Notes: a model not told the origin generated them from the letters alone. A stretch of DNA of 64,000 nucleotides from Carettochelys insculpta (GCF_033958435.1 NC_134138.1:193971298-194035297); one strand, 5' to 3'; numbered from the stretch's first letter, positions 22,859 through 34,954 are shown. Translations and numbers: made by a program.

Positions 22859-23213
22859 CAGGTTGCATATCTGCTGGTCTGCCACCCAGGGGACCTGAGC
22901 AGTCCCAGACCAGGTATTTTGCCAGACAAGGGGAGGTCAGTGCTCCCACGTGGCCTCCAGCGCCAGTTCCCCTCCTTTGGCCTGTTCCTTATCACTGACC
23001 CTGGCCAGTTTCTGGAGTCCATCTGCAGCTCCCTCCCCTGGCTGCCGGGCTACTGGTTTCCTGTTCCCAGCCTTGTCATGGGATGGCTGGAGCCCCATCT
23101 CCGGCTGCAAGAGTCCGAGTTTGCCTCCACTCCCGGCTGCCAGGACTCTCTGGTCCAGCCTCATCTGTGATCCAGCAGGACCAGAGAGTTCCATATATGA
23201 GAGAGTCAACCTG
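22859..23213 (+). mobile_element. TA-flanked MITE, 'caggttgaacc' family, diverged GC-rich copy
   Basis: Left end 'caggttgcatatctgctgg', right end 'atgagagagtcaacctg' with TA after it; the left TA is mutated. The ends match the family but the interior is different and GC-rich. Overlapping frames of up to 159 codons come from that composition, not from a gene. Confidence 0.65.
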
Positions 23214-23937
23214 TAGTTTCTTTTAGACAACTCTCTTATGGCTTAGATAGCATGTCGGATTAGTCAGCGGAGCCAGGCAGTTCTCCATTCTGAGGTCCCA
23301 GGAAAGGTGCCTTGGCCAAGACGACTCTTTGGCCCACTGACTTTCTGCAGGCATGGGTGGGGGCCAGGATATGATAGCTGTCTGGAAACTCCCAGGGTTG
23401 TGTTTAGTACCTGGGACATTTCACTCAGCTCACCTTGGGGAACCTGGCATGGTAAAAGAGGCTGAGGAAATCATGTCTGTCCCCTCTCACCTCCTAAATT
23501 CATTGCCCTGTAGAGCTGGTCAGTCAGTCAAGGAGTGGGAGCCTGTAATAATCAAGAATATCATATATGTGTTTATGGATGCACATTATCTGTTCGTTTC
23601 ATGTACATAACTTGGTATCTGAGATAATGTCAGATGGCAGTGAAACAGAGCTATATTTGTCATGAATGTATATTATTCAACACAGATAAGTATTGTTTTT
23701 CCACCACAAGCCTTTTTATTTAAAACATTTACTTATAGCAGAATTAAAATCACTATTTAGACAAAAACAAATAAGTTGGAAACAGATGATCAAACTGCTG
23801 TGATTTACCTATCATGTTTCATGTCATCCTTCTGATTCATGCAGATTGTTCTGAAAATAAGATAACAGTTCACTTCATAAATGTTTTAGTAGATTTAGAT
23901 TAGCTGACTTCATTTCTCTATAGTAAGGTTTTTGAGA

Positions 23938-24045
23938 GAGCTGATTATATCAAAACAAAACAGCAGTCATGTAGCACTTTAGAGACTAACAAAATAATTT
24001 ATTAGGTGGTGAGATTCGTGGGGCAGACCCACTTCTTCAGATCCA
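23938..24045 (-). mobile_element. PLE-derived short element, single arm
   Basis: It contains 'gtagcactttagagacta', 'aataatttattaggtggtg' and 'gagattcgtggggcagacc', then 'cacttcttcagatc'. This is the same arm as in the foldback copies at 17088, 41556 and 59766, here without an inverted partner. The strand is given in the Penelope sense. Confidence 0.7.
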
Positions 24046-24387
24046 ACATTTTATATCAAGTGTTGGCTAAACATTTAAAACAATGTTTTCTTTCTCTCCA
24101 TCATCTTCTAGTTCTTCAGTCTGAAGTATTTTCTGCTGCGGCTAAGCTTTCAGACTCTTCTAAGGGCGTTACCTGGATTGTGAAGTGTGTATTTTCAAAT
24201 GAATTCATTTGATTTAATCATAACATTCATGGAAAATATTAAATACTCATTTTAATTCAACATATGGGAAAATGCTTTAAATACTTTATTATCATAATCT
24301 CAGAAGTATGGAGTGTAAATACGCTCAATCTATGGTCGTAATAAACAACAATCTGGAAAACATTTGGGTTTGGTAAGTACTGTCTTT

Positions 24388-24434
24388 GTTCTTTTCCTTT
24401 TCTTTCCTTTTCTTTTCCTTTTCTTTTTCTTTTT
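24388..24434. repeat. (ttttc)n simple repeat
   Basis: Pyrimidine-only tract built from 'ccttttctttccttttc' words. Confidence 0.85.
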
Positions 24435-25013
24435 GTTAATTGATCTCCCTAAAAGCAGTGAAAAGATTTCTTGGCAACAAAATTCATATTTACGCTGATA
24501 ATAGATTAATAGAAGGCTGTTTGCTTTCCTTGCAAAGAGAGGTTAGATCACTTAGAAAATGCTGGATTTTGGCTTACAGATAAAACAGGGCAATATCAGT
24601 TAAGAGCATAATTTTTCTGAGATGCTGCGGAAGGGCAAAGATTTTTTGTGTGGTGAAATATGGCAGGCAGGGTATGGGGAGGAGATAGGAAATAATTCAA
24701 ATTAGACCTTGTTATTTCTAATCACAGTGACCACCTGTACAAGGTGCTGAGCACTTGTCAACTCACATTGCTTTCTGTGAGAGTTCATGGTGCTCAGCAT
24801 CTTGTTGAATGCTTAATGTGCAATTAAATGTGACTGTACAAATGCCATTATGAGGCTCCATATTTATTGCTTCTCTGTGACTTCATATCAAATGTGCTCC
24901 ATTTATTAGTTTACACCTGCCAAGCCTGTGTCTACACAGCATTTTGAAATGAGCATGACAGCTTGAGTAGATTGACTTGGGCTAGCAGGACCTGTACTAA
25001 CACTGTAAAAGTA

Positions 25014-25312
25014 CAGGTTGAACCTCTCTCGTCCACTATCCTTGGGACCTGACTGGTGCTGAATCACATGAGATCAATATTGTCCAACAGCATTACCAAC
25101 ACTTCTCCTCTTTAGTGGGCCCTTAGAAGACATTTAGGGATAAATAACAGCACAAAACACTGAGAGCCAGTGCTTGTGGCTGTAAACGAACTTTATGGAA
25201 CCACAGGAAACTTGGCCGCACCCATGATAATTGGTCATCCAGCTAACGAAAATCATGCTGGGTTACAGATGTTGGTGACTGAGAGAGTTCCTGGTTAGAA
25301 AGGTTCAGCTTG
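25014..25312 (+). mobile_element. TA-flanked MITE, 'caggttgaacc' family, copy 3
   Basis: Left end 'caggttgaacctctctcgt', right end 'agaaaggttcagcttg', TA at both borders. The interior shows 'gggacctgactggtgctg' and 'gccgcacccatgataattgg', as in the other copies. 299 bp, non-coding. Confidence 0.85.
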
Positions 25313-25519
25313 TAGCTGTATGGACAGCACTTTGAAGTTGTGTAATGAGCCATAAAGGCAGTGCCTTTGAGTCCAAGATTTTCAGTGTCTAATAGAGTTG
25401 TGCATTTAAGCTTCCAGGCTTGTCTTAAGCAGGTTTTCTTTGTGAGATCACATATGGAGGGACCATTTTTTGTGAGAAGTATTCCCCCCCGGGTTATATG
25501 GTGCCTTTGCCTTTTTTTG

Positions 25520-25546
25520 AGAGGGAGAGAGAGAGAGAGAGAGAGA
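25520..25546. repeat. (ga)n microsatellite
   Basis: An uninterrupted 'gagagagagagagaga' run. Confidence 0.9.
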
Positions 25547-25559
25547 ATTTGAGAACGTG

Positions 25560-26935
25560 ACAATTGTGTTGTTTCTGTCTCATACCTAGCTGTTGGGTGA
25601 TTTAGGGCACTGGATAAGAAATACCACATGTGATAGGCATGTGGGGAACCAGTGTATCTTGAAAAGTGCATTGTGGGATGTAGTTGATCATTGAGTAGGG
25701 GAGACATGGTGTTCAGCAGTGCCTGGTGCCTCTTTGAGTCCGTGTGGCAGGGTCAGTTGGAAGCTTGCTTTTGAGGATAATGAGCTTGGTGAATTCAGGT
25801 GTTGATTGAAGGCCAGAAGTGGGGTGTGGCAGGGTGGGGACAGGAGAGGAGAGGCAGGAGCAAAAACAGAGCAGAGACTGAGCTGACAGTGGCAGCAGCT
25901 GAGGAGTAGGCTGCCCTAAATCAGTTAGGGCCAGCTGATCCCACTCAGGGGTACCTTTATAAGCCCTTCTCTGCACAGGGCAAGGGGAGGGTGGTTAAGG
26001 AGAGTTTGGGAGATGAGTGAGGAGAAGGAAGGAGACTTAGAGGAACACCAGAGACCACAAAAGAGGAGAGGAGCCTCAGCAACCCAGGGGGCTGGACAGC
26101 CCCAGTCTAGGGGGGCTTGAAGCTCAATCAGAGACTGTGGGGAACTGGTCAGCCAGAGGAGCCAAACAAAGGAGGGGACTTGCTGCCATGGCTACCACTC
26201 GCGGAAGGAGGTACCAGGTGGAATTGTCTGGGGAAGTGGCCCAGGGCGAGGAGCTTCAGGGCAAGGGTAAAGGGAGTCAGCCCTTGCTGGTAGTAGCCAT
26301 CTAGGGTCCCTGGGCCAGAACCCAGAATGAGTGGGTAGGGACTGGATTCCCCCCAGACTGCCCCCTGCCCCAAGCAAGGGTAGCGGGTTCATATGGTGGG
26401 GCCAGTGGACTGAAAGGAGGACCTGGGGCCCAGGAATGAGACTGACCCTGCCACAGGGGTTCAGGCAAGGTTCCTTTCAGGGTGTGCTCCTATTGAGTAC
26501 AGGTGTGATGTAGTGGGGGATATGTGTGTGTATGTGTGTGGCTCACAGAGGGTGTGGGGCTCCTGCTGAGGGTAACCTAGGTGACCAGGTGACACCTCTA
26601 GACTCTAGACAAAGGAGGAGGTGGAGCCTGATGGGTTTGAATTGGAACTGGGAGTTGGAAAGTAGTTCGTCTGGGCTGGGGGAGAGAGAGAGAGACAAAG
26701 GAGGGGGCAAGGCCCCAGCTCTGGAGGCCCCTCAGGGCCTCCTTTCCTAAACATGGATTGGACTGACTGTCTCTGCCTGCTGTACTGACACTTCCTGTTC
26801 TGCCTGCGGACGGGGTGCAGTGCTTGGGGACCCCTGAACCCCATCACAACAGGGTTTAATGATAGTCTATATGAGTTCCAGTGTGTAGTGATAGGTGACA
26901 ACTAGGGGTGTGCAGTTGAAGGTTCCCTTCTCCCC
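25560..26935 (-). pseudogene. Penelope-like element remnant (family B), interrupted
   Basis: On the minus strand the right block (about 26860-26935) reads into '...TPLVVT'-like sequence. The left block (about 25560-25810) reads 'FTKLIILKSKLPTD' and 'RTQRGTRHC', the linker between reverse transcriptase and GIY-YIG domain in turtle Penelope-type elements. It corresponds to 'LVIRSKLSPDQGTPTQ' in the larger copy at 39600-42312. The two blocks are separated by about 1 kb of LTR-element sequence. Frameshifts and stops show it is dead. Confidence 0.6.
25811..26851 (+). mobile_element. LTR-retroelement fragment inserted in the PLE remnant
   Basis: This purine-rich block separates two halves of the Penelope-like remnant. 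Its last 348 bp (26504-26851) begin 'tgtgatgtagtgggg' and end 'ccccatcacaaca', the TG...CA inverted termini of an LTR. The upstream 690 bp would be internal or untranslated sequence. No gag or pol frame is seen. A few PLE bases seem lost at the right border. It could instead be two separate insertions. Confidence 0.45.
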
Positions 26936-27152
26936 CAGTTGAAGCAGGTACTCTCAGGATGCTTGGGTGGCTCATTGCGTGATGCAATCTGCTTTTCTAC
27001 CACAGTGTTCTTGTTTGGCGAATGTGCTATGTTTCATTTTCCATTTCTGCTTCTCCAAAAAATACTCCATCAGTGCCAGACATTCATCAAGTATAATGAC
27101 AAAATCCTTTTTGTAATTAGAGAAAATAGCTGTTGCTTCGGCTGCTTGTTTT

Positions 27153-27156
<4 letters not shown>

Positions 27157-27212
<56 letters not shown>
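27157..27212. repeat. (at)n microsatellite
   Basis: About 28 uninterrupted AT units. Such a run could form a cruciform and is likely to be length-polymorphic. Confidence 0.95.
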
Positions 27213-27214
<2 letters not shown>

Positions 27215-29760
27215 GATTATTAAGCAGTAGGACTTAACTCGCAATTTGAAAATTGGATTTCAGTTTTTTATGAATACAGGTACTAGGCCAGCATGCAGAA
27301 AGCTTGCTGTCTTATCCTGCTTTCACTGGCATCCATTTACATTCTGCCACTGACTTCCGTTGGTGCTGGGTCAGGCCCCTGGTGAAAACTGTAGTTGAAA
27401 TGCTACTGGTACAGTAGATATTGGGGAGCTTTATCCTACTAATTATACTCTCTTTTAGTATCTTGTGGCATCTGCAGTCTTTCTGTGTCTGTTTTGTATT
27501 ATATTTTGAATATGTTTTATTTCTGAAGTCTGTGTCAGAAGCTAGGTAAATAATGGTGTATATACTTTGCTTTGGCTTTTCGATTTTAACAGGATGATTC
27601 TCCTCACCAATAATGCTGATGAGAAGCTGTTTACTGTGTCCCTTCAAAACAATCTACAAAAATATAAATATACTGTGTAATAAAGTATTTTACAGAGGAG
27701 CCTAAAGGCACCGTCATGGTTGAGCATTTCAGGATTTCTATCACAAACTCCCAGTTTTATAGTCTGAGCATAAAAAATGTGGGCTAAGGGATAAAAATTT
27801 AACTATAAAGTTCTGTCTACAGAGTGAATTAGTTATAATATTATGTATTATTAATTGTTTTAAGGGATGGAAATTTTGACATTCTTTAAATTAATATGGC
27901 AGAATTCTTTGTGTCCATAATAAGGATGTCATTACAATTACCATGCTCTGCTTGGAGTTTGCAGTTATGAATGGATTTTCCATATGCACTTTGGACAATT
28001 GTAAAGTTTGCATCTACAGTACTATAGGCCTCTTGTTGTCTGAGAACAGTTTGCTGGTTATTTCTTTACTGAAGATATGCATCCAGGATAGCAGCTCCGA
28101 TTGGCACATAACCATGGTCAAGCCACTTATCTTCTCTGTGTCTGTCTCCTCTTTATAAATAGATATGATTAGTCCATGCAGTGATTAGTGATTGTGATTA
28201 GTGACATGCAGGCACAAGGTTGTGGGGTCAGGGGCTGATGTACCTGACTTAATAGGAGAGGCTGGGATCAGCTGGGTTCTGAACGGGGGTCTCTTGCTAA
28301 CTAGCCGTTCCTGCCCCTACAAAAAATACCCGGTTCCATACTTTTCCCATTCATATCCAACAGTCCTCTGAGTTTACACCTGTGCTACATCCCAGCAATT
28401 ACTTCCTTCACCCTCAGTTCTTCTGTTATCTCTGACTCCTAGAAGTCTTTGTATTGCTTCTGAAAATATTTGCTTTCAGAAAATATGGTTCTGTATGATA
28501 GTTTAAATGACTTGTTGTTCAGAGTTCTGTATTGATATGCCTAGTAAGGAATCTATTACTTCTTTGTTAAGAGGTGGAGAATAGAATGTCTTTCATCTGA
28601 GGTTCTCTATGTGTGGGTATTTGTATATTAAAAAAAGAATTCCAAGTCCCAAACTTTTACATCTGTGTTTCTTTCTTAGTATAAATATGTGTAGGGTAGT
28701 TTAGCTGCGTAATTATCTGAACAGCCTAGTGTACAAATAATTCCAGGTTTGATTAAATTCAGGATAGAAGCTCAGGATTATTTTTGCACAGGCATGTAAA
28801 AAATCTGCAAAAATTCATCATTCAGGGTTCTGATCCTGAATCCCTTAATAGGAATACTTCCACTGAAGTCAGTTGAGGTGAATAGGATCTGCAGGATCAG
28901 GTGGAACTGCTCACTGTTGACCAAAAGAATGATATTAAATAAATTTAAACAAATCAGTATTGCCAATGAAATTTCAGAAATCAGGGTCACTCCCCCAAAA
29001 TGGTGACTTCAACAAAATAAAAGTGGGTTTATTATTTTATTTGTGGGGATTCTTCTGGGTTGTGGATCTTCAAGATAGATTTGAGGGCCCATCTTCATGC
29101 TTTTCTCCACAAAAATGAGGGCTACAAACTATTTCTTTTTTTTTTTTTTTTTTGAAGTGCAAGCTGAGATTCTCACCTACTCATATCTCCCAAAGTTGGG
29201 GCTTCATTACAATGCCCAATATTTCGAAACCCATGATATAGTCACAAGAGTTGGAAAGATCCCCATCTGGAAGCTGAGATAAATCTTTAATATACAATTT
29301 CTTTCATTTTTTAAAAATTTGTAATATATATTCATGGATTTGAATTTGACTTACATGATTTCAGAAATGGGTCTGTGCTGTACTGTTGCACTCCTTAGAT
29401 TAAAACTGCACTTTTTAGGACTTTCAGACTATTGCCTTTCACGATGAGTGACTTGAGAAAAATAGAAAGATAATGTAACTGTCCTGGTTTGTACCCTTTT
29501 TATATGCTTGTAGAACTCTTTTTTTTTTTTTTTTTTTAAATAATCTTTTGATTCTTAATCAGTAAATGCATTAGGGTGGCCTTCTAACTTGAACAATAAA
29601 AAAGGCTGAGCCTATTTACAATATTTTTACTACATACAGTGTATGCAGGCTTATTGAAGTAATTTTGGTTTGAGCAGCTTAAAACGTTATCATTGTGACT
29701 TCTATAAACTTCTGAATGATATGAAAGGACAGCCCTTTATAGCATATCAAGAAAATAATT
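27213..29760. other. No gene; old repeat traces and poly-T tracts
   Basis: At about 28815-28905 'ttctgatcctgaatccctt' and 'gcaggatcaggtgg' face each other, an old palindromic repeat common in amniotes. Poly-T runs occur at about 29133-29152 and 29518-29537. No exon recognised. Confidence 0.4.
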
Positions 29761-30102
29761 ATCTTGATTTTTTTCACTGATTGTAATGGGCTTACACTGC
29801 TGTAAAATTAAAGTAAGGGAATGATGAATCAGGTCCCGTGTATATTAAGCTTCCAAATATGCATTAACAATGTCATTTAAAATGAGTCACATGTGGATTC
29901 AAAAAGCTGAGTGCAGGACTTCTGAGGATTGGTAAAATTCCATGTTACAGGCTTAATAGAAATCTGAAAATGGTGGCTGGTATGCTCATGGACCAGAGTT
30001 TAGTTTTTTTTTGGTTTTTATGGAGTGGGGGAACCTTAGTATTGTTTGTGTTCAAGGTTTGAGGGGTTTTTTCCTTCCACCCCAAAATATTCTTTTGAAG
30101 TA
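29761..30102. repeat. Left copy of a long direct repeat flanking a LINE
   Basis: It starts 'atcttgatttttttcactg' and ends 'ccaaaatattcttttgaagta'-like sequence. The same collinear block occurs at 32856-33213. The copies share nearly every landmark ('ggaatgatgaatcaggtcc', 'gtgcaggacttctgagga', 'gctcatggaccagagttta') with scattered differences. The repeat ends exactly where the LINE tail begins. Confidence 0.85.
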
Positions 30103-32855
30103 TGTATGTAGGTAGTCCATTGTGTCCAACGATGACATCTTCAGCTTGCACAGGCTCATCGGTTGTGGACTCGCATGTGGCTGAGGAGTCGAAGCTTTGA
30201 ACGGCATGGGCATTCACAGTGGGGGGCAAGGGAATTGTCCTGGCTCTGGTGTGGCTGCTGCTGTTGCTTTCTTCCTGTCACGAGCATCAATGAGGCGTAC
30301 ATGTTGCTGCTCTTCAAAGTAGTCACATGCATGTCACATGAGAGCATGCCAGCCTGTTCGGTCTTTTGCATGTTGCTCTAGCTTATCTGGTTTAAACCAG
30401 CATGAGCAATGTTGGCTTTAACACAGTCTTTATATCTCTTGCGAGACCCACCTTGATTCATTTTGCCCTGGGATAGTTCACCATAGAAGAGTCGCCTAGG
30501 GATTCTTGACTCCTCCATTGGTATGATATGCCCAGTCCAGCAAAGCTGGGCTTTCAGAATCATGGCTTCGATGCTCGTGGTTCCTGCTCTGTCCAGGACT
30601 TCCAGGTTCGTAACTCTGTCCTGCCATCGAATGTGCAGTATTGACCTCAGGCTGCAGGTGTGGAAGCGCTCCAGCAGTTTTATATGTGTTTTGTACAAGG
30701 TCTAGGTTTCACAGCCATAAAGGAGTCTGGTCAGGACTACAGCCTTGTACACTTTCAGTTTAGTGGACTGTCTGATATTGTGCTGATTCAACGCTCGCAC
30801 ACTCAGACATCCTAGGGTCTGCCTGGCCTGGCAGATTCTGGCATTGATTTCTTTGTCAAGGGAGCCATCATTGGCTATTACATTGCCAAGGTACTTGAAC
30901 TCCTCTACTGTTTTTAACTCTGTTGCTTCAATAAAGATTGAAGCAGGGAGAACAGCAGATCCTGGAGCAGGTTGAAACAGTATCTTGGCCTTTCCTGGGC
31001 TGATGGTCAAACCAAAGAGGTGAGTGGCATCAACAAACTTGTTGACGATGAGCTGAAGATCAGATTCCTTGTGTGCCATAAATGCACAGTTGTCAGCAGA
31101 AAGGGCTGCAAGGATGAGCCTCTCAAGCATCTTGGTTTTAGCATTCAGACAACAAAAGTTGAAAAGTGACCCATTAAGTCTGTGTTTTATGTAGATTCCA
31201 TGGTCCAGGTCCCTAAATGCATGGCTGAGGATGCATGTGAAAAAGGGGTTGAATAACACTGGGTCCAGCATGCACCCTGGCTTCACACCATTGGATATCT
31301 CAAATGGATCTGAGGACTCACCATTTGAAAGAACAAAGCCAGTCATGTCATTGTGGAACAGGTGTATGAGGTTAATGAATCTTCTCAGGCGGCCAAGTTT
31401 TGACAGGATAGTCCACAGGGCTTCTCTGCTGATGGTTTCAAATGCTTTGGTCAGGCCTATAAATTCAGCGTACAGATCCAAGTTCTGCTCTGTGCACTTT
31501 TCTTGGACCTGACAAACAGCAAAGATCATGTCAATAGTGCTGCGGCCTGGGCAAAAACCACACTGTGCCTCTGGTAGGTTTTCCTCTGAAATGCTGGTGA
31601 TCAGATGGTTGAGGATGACTGGAGCCAAGATCAAGCAAGTTGTGGATGACACAACTAGGGGGAGAGGTAGATATGTTGGAGGGTAGAGAGAGAATCCAGA
31701 GTGACCTGGATAAATTGGAGGATTGGGCCAAAAGAAATCTGATGCAGCTCAACAAGGAGATGTGTAGAGTCCTGCACCTGGGGCGGAAGAATCCCAAGCA
31801 TTGTTATAGGCTGGGGACCGACTGGCTCAGCCGCAGTACGATGGAAAGAGACGTAGGGGTTATGGTGGCTGAAAGCCCGGATATGAGTAAATAGTGTGAC
31901 CTTGTAGCCAAGAAGGTTAACGGCATACTAGGCTGCATTAGAAGCATTTTGAGCCAATCTAGAAAAGTAGTTATTCCCCTCTGTTTGGCACTGGTGAGGC
32001 CACATCTGGAATATTGTGTCCAGTTTTGGGCCCCCAGTATTTAAAGGATGTGCTGGAGCAGGTTCAGCGAAGGGCAACAAAAATGATTAAGGGTCTGGAG
32101 CACAAGACCTATGAGGATAGGCTGAGGGATTTGGGCTTGTTTAGTTTACATAAGAGAAGACTTAGAGGTGATTTAATAGCAGCCTTCAACTTCCTGAAGG
32201 GGAGCTCTAAAGAGGATGGTGAGAAACTGTTTTCAGTGGCGTTGGATGGTAGAACGAGGATTAATGGTCTGAAGTTGAAGAGGGAGAGGTGTAGGTTAGA
32301 TATTAGGAAAACCTACTTCACCAGGCAGGTGGTGAAGCATTGGAATGCGTTGCCTAGAGAGGTGGTGGATTCTCCATCCCTCGAGGTTTTTAAGTCCCAG
32401 CTTGACAAGGTCCTGGTTGGGATGAATTAGTGGGGGTTGATCCTGCTTGAAGCAGGGGGCTGGACTAGATGGCCTCCTGAGGTCCCTTCCAGTCCTATGA
32501 TTCTGTGATCTTCTCAGCAATAGAAAGAAGCGAGATGCCCTGGTAATTTCCAGTCAGCTTTGTTGCCCGTGCTCTTAAAGAGCAAGATAATTGCGGCATC
32601 CTTAAAGTCTTTGGGCGTGTCTTCTTCTTCTTCCCAGATGCTGATCAAGATGTTGTGAAGGGCTTCAAGTGACACTGGGCCTGCCACTTCGAAAATTTCA
32701 GCAGGGATACCGTCCATCCCAGGGGCTTTGCCAGAGCTGGCCTGGCTCATTATCTTTTTGACCTCATCCATTGTAGGGGGCAGGTCAAGACTGTCTATTG
32801 CGGGTTTCTGAGGGATCTGGTCTAGGGCCACAGGGTCGGCAATGGACAATGGAGG
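30103..32855 (-). pseudogene. Non-LTR retrotransposon (LINE), 5'-truncated, split by a CR1
   Basis: Reverse transcriptase on the minus strand. 'SLDLPPTMDEVKKIM' and 'SSGKAPGMDGIPAEIF' lie upstream of the CR1. 'ILAPVILNHLI', 'EAQCGFCPGRSTIDMIF', 'FETISREALW' and 'GVKPGCMLDPVLFN' lie downstream of it. The catalytic box normally read as F/YADD is 'SADNCAF' here, so the enzyme is inactive. 'RVTNLEVLDRAG' and the C-terminal Cys-His finger ('CECPCRSKLRLLSHMRVH') follow near 30160. The 3' tail is 'ctacctacatacatac' (minus). It resembles the LINE at 47944-51719 in layout; the clade is unresolved. The endonuclease half is missing. Confidence 0.85.
31633..32506 (+). pseudogene. CR1 LINE insertion inside the LINE
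   Basis: 5'-truncated CR1. The frame begins after the ADD box with 'DKLEDWAKRNLMQLNKE' and 'LHLGRKNPKHCYRLG', then '[16 protein letters not shown]', '[16 protein letters not shown]' and '[14 protein letters not shown]'. It ends in the CR1 tail 'ggtcccttccagtcctatga'. 'gatc' is present on both sides (31629-31632, 32507-32510), a 4-bp target duplication. Removing it restores the host LINE frame ('...SIAEKILAPVIL...'). One frame break near 31894 is visible. It is close in sequence to the CR1 at 57764. Confidence 0.9.
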
Positions 32856-33213
32856 ATCTTGATTTTTCACTGATTGTAATGGGCTTACATTGCTGTAGAA
32901 TTAAAGTAAGGGAATGATGAATCAGGTCCAGTGTATATTTAGCTGCCAAATATGAACTAACAATGTCATTTAAAGTGAGTGACATACAGACTCAAAGCTG
33001 AGTGCAGGACTTCTGAGGATTGGTAAAATTCCATGTTACAGGCTTAATAGAACTCAGAAAATGGTGGCTGATATGCTCATGGACCAGAGTTTAAAATGTT
33101 TAATTTTGTTTTTGTTTTGTTTTGTTTAGGGAAGGGGGTGGGAAACCCTTGGTATTGTTTGTGTTCAAGGTTTGAGGGTTTTTTCTTCCACCCCAAAATA
33201 TTCTTTTGAAGTA
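32856..33213. repeat. Right copy of the long direct repeat flanking a LINE
   Basis: Collinear with 29761-30102, from 'atcttgatttttcactg' to 'tattcttttgaagta'. The extra length comes mainly from a 'tttgttttgttttgttt' stretch near 33110. It abuts the 5'-truncated end of the LINE on its left side. Confidence 0.85.
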
Positions 33214-34254
33214 CCTTAAATCAAAATTGCAAGCAACAGCACTTCTTGAAGGTAATGATAGGCAAAGATACCATTGCTCTTATAGTACAGATTCCTGTAG
33301 AGTTATGGGCTCATGACACTGTTAAAGTGATAGCACTTCATGTTAATTTAGTCACTCATTTGTACAAAGTTTTTTCATAAACTACACTGTTGTACAAAAA
33401 GATCTGTTAGGCTGAGCATTTTAGGCCAAATCACTAATTCTTTAGTAATAATAATATCTTACAATTCCATATGAAATGTTTTTCAGGGGGCTCCTTGAAT
33501 ATTCAATGTATACAGATTGCTTCATTGATCAACGAAATGCAGCTGCCTCAGATGAAATACAGCCCCCACTGCGATGAAATGCAGCTGGTATTTAGTGGCA
33601 ACAGCAACATTGTACAACAGTTCAAAAAAGGAATTTAAAAAGGAATAATATATTGACCTGAAACTGGGGATTTCACTAAGTAATAGTGAATGCTAGACAG
33701 AGAAGCAATGTTCAAATTGATGATTAGGGCTAGGTGAATAACTGTTTGTTTTTTGTCTGTTTTTGCCAGGAAACTAAAAATCAGGATATTTGGTTTGGTT
33801 TAAAAAATGTCATAAATTGTCAACCATGGGTGGTGGGTGAAGGCCAGGATGGAAAAGGCAAGGCCCAGCCCTGCCCAGGCCCTTATGCCCCCTTAGGCCC
33901 CACCCCTACAGTCACCTAGTCCCTGTCCTTGTGGAATCAAGCACTACCCAACCCCAGCCCAATCTTTTCCGGCTGCGAGGGCTGCTGCACCCTGGCTCCA
34001 GCCTTCCTGGGTGGCTGGATAGTGGAGTCAGTTTTGGGAAGGTAGTGCCTTCCCTTGCCTACATTACCCAGTGCCTATGTTGTCAACCCATTGGAAAAGT
34101 CCATGGCATGCCAGCAAACCATCTATTTGTTCCCCATTCTTCTTTGTAATCTTAGATCCCCAGTCTGGGTTAATGACTTGGACTCGGCTCTCATGCTACA
34201 GGGTGGGAACCCAAGCACCAGGCTATTAGACGAGTCTGACTATCTCAGTCTCTC
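33214..34254. other. No gene recognised
   Basis: AT-rich sequence up to about 33780, then a C-rich part to 34000. No exon or clear repeat border. Confidence 0.4.
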
Positions 34255-34383
34255 CTTCTGATACATCTGATGAAGTGGGTCTTTGCCCACGAAGGCTTAT
34301 TCTTCAAAATATCTGTGAGTCTATAAGGCGCTACAGGACTTCTCGTTTTTGCCGATACAGACTAACATGGCTACCCCTTTGAT
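34255..34383 (+). mobile_element. PLE-derived 3' end, single copy
   Basis: Contains 'ctgatgaagtgggtctttgc', 'atctgtgagtctataaggcg', 'acaggacttctcg' and ends 'cagactaacatggctaccc'. This is the 3' end unit of Penelope-like family A. The ribozyme-like core starts at 34267, but its GAAA is changed to GAAG. Confidence 0.75.
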
Positions 34384-34830
34384 GCCTTTCTGAAACTGTT
34401 CCACTTTACATAAATATTCATTGGGCCAAAGAAATAGGAGATTGAGGCACTCACCTGGGAGGGAGTATGGAGATGTGAATTCAAATCCCTCTAAATCAGG
34501 CTGAGAGAAAAGCTAAATGTGTGAACTGAGCTATGAGGGACTCTGCCTCCTTAGGGGGAATAAGTGGCCCTCTTCCTGCTTCCCCTCAGTTGTGAGTGGG
34601 GGCTCTAAATGCTGGATAAAGTAAGGAGGGTAATACAGGCCAAACTGACCAGACCAGCTGTTGTTTCCATGTGTATTCACCCTCCTTGGTGTGGTCTCCT
34701 TCACAATGAGATAAATGGGCCACTTCACACCTCTGTGAGCCTCCCCTATTGCAGATAGATTTGTAACGTCTCTCACCCTTCACCCAACATTAAGGTAGGG
34801 GTTTAATATCTTCAGTCTCCTCCCCCTTCA

Positions 34831-34922
34831 GTTTCTGCATCTGATGAAGTGGGCTCCAGCCCACGAAAGCCTATGCCCAAATCAGTTTTAGTCTCGAAGG
34901 TGCCACAGGACTCCATGTTGAA

Positions 34923-34954
<32 letters not shown>

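Larger units (their letters stand above)
23214..25011. other. No gene; simple repeat and one PLE-derived fragment
   Basis: Apart from the PLE-derived piece at 23938-24045 and the (ttttc)n tract at 24388-24434, I recognise nothing in this AT-rich stretch. Confidence 0.4.

Noticed and set aside
22691..23170. 159-codon plus-strand frame
   Set aside because: It overlaps a GC-rich MITE whose ends match the 'caggttgaacc' family, and a 97-codon frame lies opposite. No protein similarity.
27157..27212. Possible regulatory TATA cluster
   Set aside because: It is an uninterrupted AT microsatellite without promoter context.
29761..33213. Interpretation of the 350-bp direct repeats as LTRs of the element between them
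   Set aside because: They lack TG...CA ends, a polyadenylation signal and a primer site, and the element between is a LINE with its own tail on the opposite strand sense.
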